Both the position numbers and the translations under genes were made by a program. Under the pieces are notes generated by a model, which was not told where the DNA came from, did no database searches, and was given only the letters and a program-made list of their open reading frames with translations. From JBQTHI01 sp052390035 (lineage in GTDB: Bacteria > Actinomycetota > Acidimicrobiia > Spongiisociales > ZC4RG35), in assembly GCA_052390035.1 (NCBI GenBank), contig JBQTHI010000032.1, forward strand, positions 1-10,959: a stretch of 10,959 bases of DNA. The letters are read 5' to 3'. Numbering within the stretch: the first letter of the stretch is position 1; each line of letters begins with the position of its first letter. Below are positions 1-6,364 of this stretch, one piece after another.

Positions 1-1
1 T

Positions 2-58
2 GCAGTCCGGGCCGAATCGGGGTACTCACAGCACGACAGCCCCGATCTGGTCCATTAA
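2..58 (+). CDS. possible 3' end of an upstream gene (very tentative)
   Basis: One frame is open from the window edge to a TAA at 56-58 and would read ...SGYSQHDSPDLVH as a C-terminal tail. The stop overlaps an ATG at 58 (TAATG), an arrangement often seen at coupled gene ends. Eighteen codons are too few to identify a family, and third-position G or C is only moderate. This may equally be untranslated sequence ahead of the lipoprotein gene. No promoter is convincing in 1-126. Confidence 0.15.
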   Translation, partial: AVRAESGYSQHDSPDLVH

Positions 59-126
59 TGCGACAGCCTCCTATGCAGCGGATTCTTACGCAGGAACCCC
101 ACGGCCAGGGTTGGCGTCCAAGCAAC

Positions 127-537
127 ATGACCTGGGCACACCGAATGGCAGTGTTCTTTCTGGCAATCTCGATTGCCGCCTGTGGCGGTCCTGGTGAAGA
201 TCCGCCAACCGGTGGGTCAGTTCCCGGCGGAACGGTTCCTCCCGACGCCGGCTCCGTGTTCATCGACTCGACCGAGATCCTCCTCATGGAGAGCTTCCCC
301 GTCCAGGTGGCCTTGCACGTGATCGGAAGCCTCCCTACCCCATGCCACCAGGCGGTTTGGGAGGTCGAAGACGATGGCTCCACCATTTCAGTCACTCTTG
401 GCTCGGTGGCGGAAGCCGGCGCGATCTGCGCCCAGGTGCTGGAACCCGTTGACCTCTCGATCCCGCTCGGCTCGTTTGAAACCGGAGCCCGGGTCGTCAC
501 TCTCAACGGTGAACAGGTGGGAGAGTTCGAGATCTGA
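127..537 (+). CDS. small predicted secreted lipoprotein, function unknown
   Basis: This is a 136-residue protein with a classical lipoprotein signal: MTWAHR, a hydrophobic core (MAVFFLAIS), then the lipobox I-A-A-C with the acylated cysteine at 19. A Gly/Pro-rich linker (about residues 20-42) leads to a small domain. That domain has two cysteines (C73 in LPTPC, C101 in AICAQ) that could form a disulfide, and it ends in a beta-rich VVTLNGEQVGEFEI. The pattern of a Cys near LP, a second Cys, then an NG turn before a final strand resembles small secreted domains I recall from Chloroflexi and actinobacteria. I cannot name a family. The frame is open upstream to ATG 58, but those 23 codons are poor in G/C at third positions and would push the signal peptide inside, so ATG 127 (or 145) is preferred. 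It ends 44 bases before moaA on the same strand. No link to cofactor synthesis is evident. Confidence 0.7.
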   Translation: MTWAHRMAVFFLAISIAACGGPGEDPPTGGSVPGGTVPPDAGSVFIDSTEILLMESFPVQVALHVIGSLPTPCHQAVWEVEDDGSTISVTLGSVAEAGAICAQVLEPVDLSIPLGSFETGARVVTLNGEQVGEFEI

Positions 538-581
538 ACCGGGCTGGAAGCAGACTCCCAAGCCCCCGGTAGCATCTCGAC

Positions 582-1628
582 ATGGCGTTGCTGCCCAACG
601 GCCTTGGGCTGGCCGACCTTGGGCCGGTCGACACCAGGGGACGGCCCCTGCACGACCTGCGGATCTCGGTCACCGATAGGTGCAACTTCCGCTGTACCTA
701 TTGCATGCCCAAGGAGATCTTCGGGCGCGAGTACGAATTCCTCTCCCGCGAGCTGCTCCTGACCTTTGAGGAGATCGAACGCATCACCAAGGCTTTCGTC
801 CGCTCGGGGGTGCGAAAGGTGCGTCTCACCGGCGGAGAGCCGCTCCTCCGTAAGGGACTTGAGAATTTGGTCGCCCGCCTGGCGCAGATACCCGGAGTCG
901 AAGATCTCACTCTCACCACCAACGGGTCGTTGCTCGCCCGCAAGGCGGCGGCGCTCAAGATGGCCGGGCTTGATCGGGTAACCGTTTCCCTCGACTCGAT
1001 GGATGACACCGTGTTCATGGCGATGAACGACGTCGGGTTTCCGGTAGCCGAGGTCCTCGATGGCATCGCCGCGGCCTCGGCGGCCGGCCTGACCCCGGTG
1101 AAGGTAAACATGGTGGTGAAGCGTGGCGTCAACGATGACTCGGTGCTGGGCATGGCCAGCCACTTCCGGGGCACCGGCCACATTGTCCGGTTCATCGAAT
1201 ATATGGACGTCGGAACTACCAACGGGTGGCGGTTGGACGATGTCGTCTCGGGGCGGGAGATAGTGGAGACGATCGGTGCCGAGTACCCCCTCGAGCCGAT
1301 CGACTCGAGCTACCGGGGTGAGGTCGCCCAGCGATACAGGTATGTCGACGGCCAAGGTGAGATCGGGGTCATCACCTCGGTGACCCAACCCTTCTGCGGC
1401 GACTGCACCCGAGCACGTATATCGGCTGAGGGCAAGCTCTACACCTGTCTGTTTGCCTCGGAGGGAACCGATCTACGGGCCCTGGTCCGATCCGAGGCCG
1501 ATGACAACACACTTGACGCCGCCATCGCCAGGATCTGGACCGCCCGCACCGACCGCTATTCGGAGATCCGGACTTCTGAAACGGTCCACATCGGCCGCAA
1601 GGTGGAAATGAGCTACATCGGCGGGTGA
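582..1628 (+). CDS. moaA: GTP 3',8-cyclase MoaA (molybdenum cofactor biosynthesis)
   Basis: This cytoplasmic radical-SAM enzyme converts GTP to (8S)-3',8-cyclo-7,8-dihydro-GTP, the first step of molybdopterin synthesis; MoaC then makes cPMP. The 348 residues match the usual family length. The N-terminal cluster motif C-x3-C-x2-C is at C34, C38 and C41 (TDRCNFRCTYC), followed by the SAM-binding LTGGEPLLR (82-90). The second 4Fe-4S cluster, which holds GTP, is at C272, C275 and C289 (C-x2-C-x13-C). The protein ends in the conserved Gly-Gly tail (SYIGG), which is needed for activity in characterised MoaA proteins. All hallmark residues are intact, so it should be functional. The ATG at 582 has only a weak ribosome site, but the short lead into GRPLHDLRISVTDRC is normal. 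Its 3' end overlaps convergent mobA by 16 bases. Confidence 0.97.
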   Translation: MALLPNGLGLADLGPVDTRGRPLHDLRISVTDRCNFRCTYCMPKEIFGREYEFLSRELLLTFEEIERITKAFVRSGVRKVRLTGGEPLLRKGLENLVARLAQIPGVEDLTLTTNGSLLARKAAALKMAGLDRVTVSLDSMDDTVFMAMNDVGFPVAEVLDGIAAASAAGLTPVKVNMVVKRGVNDDSVLGMASHFRGTGHIVRFIEYMDVGTTNGWRLDDVVSGREIVETIGAEYPLEPIDSSYRGEVAQRYRYVDGQGEIGVITSVTQPFCGDCTRARISAEGKLYTCLFASEGTDLRALVRSEADDNTLDAAIARIWTARTDRYSEIRTSETVHIGRKVEMSYIGG

Positions 1629-2167
1629 CCCGGTGCGCCGTAACGTTCGAAACCAAGCGTCAGGTCCGATGGCCGGTCGACGCTAAACCACGAGCGCCCG
1701 TCTTCTCCCCAGGTGCGCCACACCCCTTCGGTGATCTCCAGTGGTCTCGTCCGATCGAGCAGAGATTGGATCGACCCGCCGGCTTCTGTCTCGTTGGCTG
1801 CCTCCAACGCCAGGTTGGGGAAATAGCACCCGCAGGTCACCTGCCGCATTCCCTGGTCAATCGGTACGGCGGTTTCGCCGACGTCGGCCAGCCTGGCGAG
1901 GGTTTCTTCTCGCACCCAGGGCTGGTCGAGCGCCACTGCCAAAAGAGGTTCACCTAAGGCCAGGGCGGCGGCCAGACCTGCCAGGGGGCCTCCCCCTCCG
2001 GGGTGGTCCGCAAGCCCGCCGGGCCCACCGAAGGTGAGGACCCGAGCACAAACCGATCGGAGGGCGTCGTTCACCCAGTCGATCATCGGCCGATCGCCAA
2101 CGAGGACCGATGCTTTGTCCCGGCCCATCCGGCGGCTAGCCCCGCCCGCCAGCACCACACCCAACAT
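1613..2167 (-). CDS. mobA: molybdenum cofactor guanylyltransferase (MobA-like)
   Basis: MobA transfers GMP from GTP to Mo-molybdopterin to make the guanine dinucleotide cofactor of DMSO-reductase-family enzymes. The 184-residue protein opens with the nucleotidyltransferase signature LAGGASRRMGRDKA (6-19, with K18 in the catalytic position). It then has GDRPMIDWV, the Gly-rich GGGGPLAGLAAAL loop (57-69) and the metal-binding aspartate at D81 in LDQPW, where many relatives have D-x-P. The C-terminal FSVDRPSDL (161-169) matches the family's closing N/D-x-P-x-D-L turn. Its place beside moaA supports a cofactor role over other sugar or nucleotide transferases of the same fold, although MocA-type cytidylyl transfer cannot be excluded. 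The start is ATG at 2167; a good Shine-Dalgarno is lacking. It is divergent from the transporter at 2169 and overlaps moaA tail to tail. Confidence 0.9.
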   Translation of the reverse strand: MLGVVLAGGASRRMGRDKASVLVGDRPMIDWVNDALRSVCARVLTFGGPGGLADHPGGGGPLAGLAAALALGEPLLAVALDQPWVREETLARLADVGETAVPIDQGMRQVTCGCYFPNLALEAANETEAGGSIQSLLDRTRPLEITEGVWRTWGEDGRSWFSVDRPSDLTLGFERYGAPGHPPM

Positions 2168-2168
2168 T

Positions 2169-3026
2169 GTGAGCCGAGACTACGGTCTCCGCGTCGTGCC
2201 AGCTGCCGCCCTATTGGCCGTCCTCGTGGCCGCCGTGCTCCACGCCGCCTGGAACCTGGTGGTCAAGTCGAGCGCCGAACGTCTGGTGGCCGCCTCGGCC
2301 CAGGTGGCCCTAGCCGGGATTGCCTTCCTTCCCGTGTTGATCTGGCGCGGACTTCCCGTCAAGGTCTTTCCGTTTCTGCTCGGATCGGCTCTCGTGCAGG
2401 TGGGGTATCTGTACGCGCTGGCCGGCGCTTATGACCGGGCCGACCTCTCTTTTGTTTATCCCATAGCTCGTGGCTCCGCTCCTGTGCTGATCGCCGTGGG
2501 AGGGGTGATTGGTCTCAGTGATCAGGTGGAGGGACCTGGGTGGATCGCCCTCCTCCTGATATCTGGTGGCGTGATCCTGCTCGGGCTTAGCGCCCCCTCC
2601 CATCACGGCGTGGGATGGTCCCTGCTCACCGGACTCTTGATCGCTTCCTACATCACCATCGACGGGGCGGGAGTCCGGAGGACCACCGACGTGCTGGCAT
2701 ACACGGCGTCGCTCTACGGGCTCACCGCCCTACTGCTCATCCCGTTCACGCTCAAGCTGCGTGGCGTCGATGCAGTGAAGGAGGCGTTGGGCCGGGAGTG
2801 GAGACGTCACCTCCTGGCGGGGACCGCGAGCCTCGGCTCCTACGGTCTGCTCTTGTTCGCCTCACGGCTCGCTCCGCTCGGCCTCGTAGCCGCGGCTCGC
2901 GAAACGGCGGTGGTCTTCGCCACGGTGGGTGGCTGGTGGTTTCTCGACGAGGCCGTCGGCCGGGTGCGGGTGGCGGCCAGCCTGGTGATCGCCCTCGGGA
3001 TGACAGTCTTGGCGCTAAGCCGGTGA
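2169..3026 (+). CDS. EamA-family (drug/metabolite transporter) membrane protein
   Basis: This is a predicted ten-helix inner-membrane carrier of the DMT superfamily, 285 residues in two EamA repeats. The first repeat starts with LHAAWNLVVKSS (24-35) and includes the hallmark AYDRADLSFVYPIARG (87-102). The second repeat, from about 149, includes LVAAARETAVVFATVGGWWF (239-258) and the closing helix GRVRVAASLVIALGM. The substrate cannot be told from sequence; relatives export amino acids, metabolites or drugs. The GTG at 2169 was chosen because the frame upstream (ATG 2034 onward) lies antisense within mobA and encodes an Arg/Pro-rich, non-membrane stretch. A second GTG at 2196 is also possible. 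Only one base separates GTG 2169 from the divergent mobA ATG, so its promoter must lie inside mobA. The 3' end overlaps the next convergent gene by 12 bases. Confidence 0.88.
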   Translation: MSRDYGLRVVPAAALLAVLVAAVLHAAWNLVVKSSAERLVAASAQVALAGIAFLPVLIWRGLPVKVFPFLLGSALVQVGYLYALAGAYDRADLSFVYPIARGSAPVLIAVGGVIGLSDQVEGPGWIALLLISGGVILLGLSAPSHHGVGWSLLTGLLIASYITIDGAGVRRTTDVLAYTASLYGLTALLLIPFTLKLRGVDAVKEALGREWRRHLLAGTASLGSYGLLLFASRLAPLGLVAAARETAVVFATVGGWWFLDEAVGRVRVAASLVIALGMTVLALSR

Positions 3027-3692
3027 CCGTCTGGCCCCGGCCGCCGTGCGGTAGCCCGCCCAGATCAGAGCGGCCGCCACCAGCAGCGATAGGGCGAAGG
3101 CGTCCCCTTCCCCGATCGCCAGCACCGTCCCACCCGACGAGGCGGCCAGTGTCCCCGCCACGATGAGGGCGTTGCCCCAGACGATGCGGCGGTTCTTCCG
3201 CCAGAAACGGAAGAGGCTCACCAGGGCAAGGACGATGACAATGCTGCCGCCCAATCCACCGGCGATGGCGGCCAGCAGCCGCGGGCCGAAGCCCTCACTG
3301 ATCGGGGCGAAGATGTCATGAGGAATCCCCCCAGCCGGCAGGGGACGAGCAAAGGGGACCGTGGTGGTGAGGGTGGTGGAGATGGCGGCGATGGCACCGC
3401 AGGCGAGGAGGGCCAGTGTTCCCGCCCGACGGCCCACGACGAGAAACATCGAACCGACCGCCAGAAACGGAATGTTGAGGATTGCGCCAAGCAGGAAGAA
3501 GGTGCGATACGTGAAGCCGGACCAGCCCAGGCTGAGACCGGCTGCCAGAGCCCAGGTGGCGATGGCGAATAGCCCGATGCCGACCGCGTAGGCAGCACCG
3601 TGCGGACGGGGCCGGCGACGGGTATCGAGGGCCAGGTCGACGGCAAAGCCGGTGGCGACCATCGCCGCTACCACAGCCAAGAGCCCCTCCAT
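3015..3692 (-). CDS. seven-helix integral membrane protein, function unknown
   Basis: I do not recognise a named family. The 225 residues are strongly hydrophobic, with about seven helices near 3-20, 34-53, 62-86, 92-112, 138-161, 172-192 and 199-214. The short loops between them include an Arg-rich one at 25-29 (RRRPR) and FRFWRKNRR at 161-169, both suited to the cytoplasmic face. The stretch YRTFFLLGAILNIPFLAVGS (62-81) and the extracytoplasmic-looking PAGGIPHDIF (119-128) are the most distinctive parts, and I recall similar uncharacterised actinobacterial membrane proteins. The ATG at 3692 lies 45 bases after the adenosyltransferase stop on the same strand, so it may be the last gene of that transcript. 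No strong promoter or ribosome site is visible in that gap. It ends tail to tail with the EamA gene. Confidence 0.82.
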   Translation of the reverse strand: MEGLLAVVAAMVATGFAVDLALDTRRRPRPHGAAYAVGIGLFAIATWALAAGLSLGWSGFTYRTFFLLGAILNIPFLAVGSMFLVVGRRAGTLALLACGAIAAISTTLTTTVPFARPLPAGGIPHDIFAPISEGFGPRLLAAIAGGLGGSIVIVLALVSLFRFWRKNRRIVWGNALIVAGTLAASSGGTVLAIGEGDAFALSLLVAAALIWAGYRTAAGARRSPA

Positions 3693-3737
3693 GCCCGACC
3701 AAACTACGGTGAAACTTGGTCGACGGCGAGTCGAGCG

Positions 3738-4286
3738 CTAAGGCTGTTCGATGGGTGGTGGCTTGGCCGGAGCCGAAACACCTTCCTGCCATCTGGCCAG
3801 AACCCACAGCAGGTCGGAGAGGCGGTTCAGGTAACGGACCACTTCGCCGCTCTCTTCGATGCCGACACATGCTCTTTCGGCCCGGCGTGCTGCGGTCCGG
3901 GCCACGTCGAGTAGGGCGGCGACGACCGTGCCTCCGGGAAGGACGAACTCGGTTGGCGGGTCGAACCGAGCCGAGTAGTCGTCGATGAGGTTCTCTAGAC
4001 GCTCGGGCATGGCGGAAGTGATTGCCGAAACTCCCGGCTTCAGCTTGTGTCGGTTGTCGGGCATGGTCGCCAGCTCGGCCATCGCCACGTACAGCTCGCG
4101 CTCGATCTGGAGCACCAGTGAGGCGAGGTCGTCCTCGCCGGTGAGATGGGCACGAACCAGGCCCAGGGCTGCCTGCAACTCGTCGACGCTTCCGAGGGCC
4201 GCCGGGCGAGGGTGATCCTTGCGCACCCGCCCGCCAAAGAAGAGGGCGGTAGTCCCGTCATCGCCGGTGCGGGTGTAGATCTTCAA
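3738..4286 (-). CDS. ATP:cob(I)alamin adenosyltransferase, PduO type
   Basis: This enzyme transfers the 5'-deoxyadenosyl group of ATP to cob(I)alamin, giving coenzyme B12 and triphosphate. It supplies enzymes such as methylmalonyl-CoA mutase and B12-dependent ribonucleotide reductase. The 182-residue protein has the N-terminal ATP-binding KIYTRTGDDGTT (2-13), LGSVDELQAALG (31-42), FVLPGG (114-119), the catalytic arginine helix R130-x3-R134-R135-x-E137-R138, and YLNRLSDLLWVLARW (152-166) with N154 and D158. This is the PduO/MMAB fold, not the CobA/BtuR fold. It begins with TTG at 4286, whose bases overlap the TGA of the upstream phosphodiesterase gene (TTGA, 4-base overlap). Translation is therefore probably coupled, and no separate ribosome site is visible. 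The start is supported because KIYTRTGD is the usual N-terminus. Confidence 0.95.
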   Translation of the reverse strand: MKIYTRTGDDGTTALFFGGRVRKDHPRPAALGSVDELQAALGLVRAHLTGEDDLASLVLQIERELYVAMAELATMPDNRHKLKPGVSAITSAMPERLENLIDDYSARFDPPTEFVLPGGTVVAALLDVARTAARRAERACVGIEESGEVVRYLNRLSDLLWVLARWQEGVSAPAKPPPIEQP

Positions 4287-5419
4287 GTTCGGTCGACGTT
4301 ACCGGCGACAAGCAGCGGAATCGCTCTCTCGTTGTCGCTCATCCCGCCGTGGTAGCCGACCAGCCGCTTGTCAAAGCCGGGAGGGAGGATCACGCTCTCC
4401 GGTGGGGCGAGCAGAACAAAGTCGGGAAGGCGATTTCGCAGACGGGGATGGAAGGGCCCCGGCCCGAGCCAGGTGGTGAATCGATCCGGGTCGATCAACT
4501 CGGCCCCGGTTTCGTCGGCCAGTCGCTGGGTGAGACGGGCCGAGCCGCGCACCATCACCGCCCTGGGATCACCGAAGAATTCGAGCGGTCGGTAGAGGTC
4601 GTCTCGGATGAGCAACTTGGCGGTTTCAGGCACGGTCACCATCCCGTGATCGGCGGTGCCCACCATCACCACATCGGAGGGAAGCCGATCGGCTAAGGCC
4701 GCCCAGATCGATGTGACCTGACGGAGCGATTCGGCGTATTCGGGCGAACCCATGCCGTACACATGGGCGGCGAAATCGACCGGTGGCAAATAGGTGAAGA
4801 TGAAGCGTCCGGGCCACGATGTTTCCGCCAGGGTTCGCGTCACGAAGTCGTCGGCCGTCTCCGCCCCGACGAACCGACAGCTTCTATACAGGGCAGCCGT
4901 GAGCGGAGTGGAAGCAAACCCGGCCGGCTGAACCGTCACCGGCTCGATTCCGGCGGCGCTCAACCTTTCCCAAAGATTGGGTGCCGGCAGCAGATCTTCG
5001 GTCGGGTATGCCACCGGGGTTCCGGTGAGATCTACCCATTTGAGGGTGTTCACCACCCGACCGATTCCTTCCAGCCACAGCAGGTGGGCGATGACTCCAT
5101 GGGTGACCGGGGCCATCCCCGTTGCCACCGTCGACAGGCTGACCGTGGTTGTGGTCGGAAAGGGCGCTTCGAGGCTCGCCCGTCGATCGGCGCGGATGGC
5201 GGCGGCGGCCGGGTGCGCGAGCTGGGCGTCGCCCAGACCGTCGATCAGGACGAGTACCACGGTGCTCGCTCTTGGTATTTCCCGGGCGAGGTGGGGGTTG
5301 AGACCATCGGCGGGTGCCGATCCGGTGAGCCGGCTTTCGAGCTCAGCCACCAGGTTGAGCAGCCCGCCCCCAGAGTGAGACGACCCGATATACGACGTTC
5401 CCGAGGCGGCAGTAGACAT
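4283..5419 (-). CDS. alkaline-phosphatase-superfamily phosphodiesterase / nucleotide pyrophosphatase
   Basis: This is a 378-residue two-metal hydrolase of the type I phosphodiesterase/nucleotide pyrophosphatase family. The full metal and nucleophile set is visible: D60 in VLVLIDGLG, the threonine nucleophile region PTTTTVS (88-94), D215 and H219 in PPVDFAAH, D257 and H258 in GTADHGM, and H357 in GYHGGM. Family knowledge points to hydrolysis of phosphodiester or pyrophosphate bonds, but the substrate cannot be read from sequence. No signal peptide is evident, so a cytoplasmic location is likely; the first 18 residues are Ser/Gly-rich and possibly disordered. It is the promoter-proximal gene, directly coupled to the B12 adenosyltransferase downstream. 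It is divergent from nuoA across a 91-base gap. The ATG at 5419 has no clear Shine-Dalgarno, and starts slightly further in are possible. Confidence 0.9.
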   Translation of the reverse strand: MSTAASGTSYIGSSHSGGGLLNLVAELESRLTGSAPADGLNPHLAREIPRASTVVLVLIDGLGDAQLAHPAAAAIRADRRASLEAPFPTTTTVSLSTVATGMAPVTHGVIAHLLWLEGIGRVVNTLKWVDLTGTPVAYPTEDLLPAPNLWERLSAAGIEPVTVQPAGFASTPLTAALYRSCRFVGAETADDFVTRTLAETSWPGRFIFTYLPPVDFAAHVYGMGSPEYAESLRQVTSIWAALADRLPSDVVMVGTADHGMVTVPETAKLLIRDDLYRPLEFFGDPRAVMVRGSARLTQRLADETGAELIDPDRFTTWLGPGPFHPRLRNRLPDFVLLAPPESVILPPGFDKRLVGYHGGMSDNERAIPLLVAGNVDRT

Positions 5420-5438
5420 CGCCCAAAACGGTAGGAGC

Positions 5439-5465
5439 TTGCCCCCTAAAGCCGCTCCCTATACT
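5439..5465 (+). promoter_or_regulatory. candidate sigma-A-type promoter for the nuo operon
   Basis: A TATACT hexamer at 5460-5465 matches a -10 box in five of six positions (TATAAT). The best -35 partner I can see is TTGCCC at 5439-5444, with a short 15-base spacer, so the -35 is weak. Transcription would start near 5472, giving a leader of about 40 bases to nuoA. The 10-base string TATACTCGCC (5460-5469) recurs before nuoL. Confidence 0.5.
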
Positions 5466-5472
5466 CGCCAAA

Positions 5473-5491
5473 GGCCCACCTTCTGGGGGCC
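5473..5491 (+). other. small hairpin in the nuoA leader
   Basis: GGCCC at 5473-5477 can pair with GGGCC at 5487-5491. After a bulged A, CC at 5479-5480 can pair with GG at 5485-5486, closing on a TTCT loop. It falls at or just after the predicted transcript start and directly before the ribosome site GAAAGGGA (5492-5499, 11 bases from the ATG). It could protect the mRNA end or tune initiation, or be chance in GC-rich DNA. There is no T-tract, so it is not a terminator. Confidence 0.35.
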
Positions 5492-5510
5492 GAAAGGGAC
5501 ATAACCACCG

Positions 5511-5876
5511 ATGAGTCCGTACTTTCAGGATTACGTCACGGTCGGCTTCTTCGCCGCTCTCGGCGTGCTGCTGGTGATGATCATGCTGGGGGTGGCCTCG
5601 GTCCTTCGCCCGGCTAACCCGACCGCGGTGAAGTCCAAGACCTACGAGTGCGGAGTTGACCCGGTCGGCGTCGGTTGGAACCAGACCTACATCCGCTACT
5701 ACATCTTTGGACTGTTGTTCGTCATCTTCGATGTCGAAGCGGTGTTCATCTTCCCGTGGGCGATCCTCGTCGATCAGCTCGGGTGGTTTGGCCTGGTGGA
5801 GATGGCTGCCTTCATCTTCGTGCTGATCCTCGGTCTGGTGTATGCCATCCGCAAGGGAGTTCTCAAATGGGAATAG
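5511..5876 (+). CDS. nuoA: NADH-quinone oxidoreductase (complex I) subunit A
   Basis: NuoA is a small membrane-arm subunit near the quinone chamber that helps join the membrane and connecting arms. The 121-residue protein has three helices (about 10-32, 63-86 and 94-113). The family core is clear: LRPANPTAVKSKTYECGVDP (32-51, with C47 in the conserved loop), then IRYYIFGLLFVIFDVEAVF (61-79) carrying the paired acids D74 and E76. The C-terminus YAIRKGVLKW is also typical. The ATG at 5511 is preceded by GAAAGGGA. It is the first gene of the operon, and its last 10 bases overlap the nuoB start. Confidence 0.97.
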   Translation: MSPYFQDYVTVGFFAALGVLLVMIMLGVASVLRPANPTAVKSKTYECGVDPVGVGWNQTYIRYYIFGLLFVIFDVEAVFIFPWAILVDQLGWFGLVEMAAFIFVLILGLVYAIRKGVLKWE

Positions 5877-6364
5877 TGCAGCGATTTGGCACCCCCAAGC
5901 CGGTCACCTGGCTGCTCAACTGGTCACGGCGCTACTCGCTCTGGCTCTTCCAGTTCGGGCTGGCCTGCTGTGCCATCGAAATGATGGCCGCCTCCGGACC
6001 TCGTTTCGACTTCATGCGTTTCGGCATCATCCCCCTCCCCGCCTCGCCTCGGCAGGCAGACCTCATGGTGGTGGCCGGCACCGTCACCGACAAGATGGCA
6101 CCGGCGGTGCGCCGTCTCTACGACCAGATGCCGGAACCCAAATATGTCATTTCGATGGGGTCATGCTCGAATTGCGGCGGTCCGTATTGGGACTCCTACT
6201 CGGTGACCAAAGGGGTCGATCAGGTGATCCCGGTCGACGTGTACGTGCCGGGTTGCCCCCCCCGGCCGGAGGCGCTGATGGAAGGCATCGTCCTCCTCCA
6301 GCAGAAGATCAAGGGCGAAAACATCCAGGAAAAGTGGAACCGGCGTGACCATCAGCCGGTCTGA
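5867..6364 (+). CDS. nuoB: complex I subunit B (N2 iron-sulfur subunit)
   Basis: NuoB carries cluster N2, the last iron-sulfur cluster before quinone, and lies against NuoD and NuoH. The 165-residue protein has the tandem cysteines C34-C35 (GLACCAIEMM), C100 in SMGSCSNCGG and C130 in VPGCPPRPEAL, the complete N2 ligand set. SPRQADLMVVAGTVTDKMAP (60-79) is the conserved core. The ATG at 5867 fits a strong ribosome site, AAGGGAG (5853-5859, seven bases away), located inside nuoA. The open frame extends upstream through nuoA but is out-of-frame shadow there. Its last 20 bases overlap nuoC. Confidence 0.97.
   Translation: MGIVQRFGTPKPVTWLLNWSRRYSLWLFQFGLACCAIEMMAASGPRFDFMRFGIIPLPASPRQADLMVVAGTVTDKMAPAVRRLYDQMPEPKYVISMGSCSNCGGPYWDSYSVTKGVDQVIPVDVYVPGCPPRPEALMEGIVLLQQKIKGENIQEKWNRRDHQPV

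Noticed and set aside
58..126. ATG 58 as the start of the lipoprotein gene, with a TAATG overlap to an upstream stop
   Set aside because: It would add 23 mostly polar residues before a clean signal peptide, and codon third positions there are not G/C-rich like real genes nearby. ATG 127 fits better.
538..570. Imperfect dyad (ACCGGGCT / AGCCCCCGGT) between the lipoprotein gene and moaA, possible terminator or Moco riboswitch
   Set aside because: The stem is short with a two-base bulge and a long loop and has no T-tract. The 44-base gap is far too small for a Moco riboswitch.
3696..3718. Short inverted repeat ACCAA / TTGGT between the adenosyltransferase and membrane-protein genes
   Set aside because: Only five base pairs form around a 13-base loop, and there is no T-tract. 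It is not distinguishable from chance.
4763..5434. Open frame of 223 codons on the plus strand, antisense to the phosphodiesterase gene
   Set aside because: The opposite strand encodes a complete metal-binding set of a known family. This frame gives an Arg/Gly-rich product without motifs and is a shadow.
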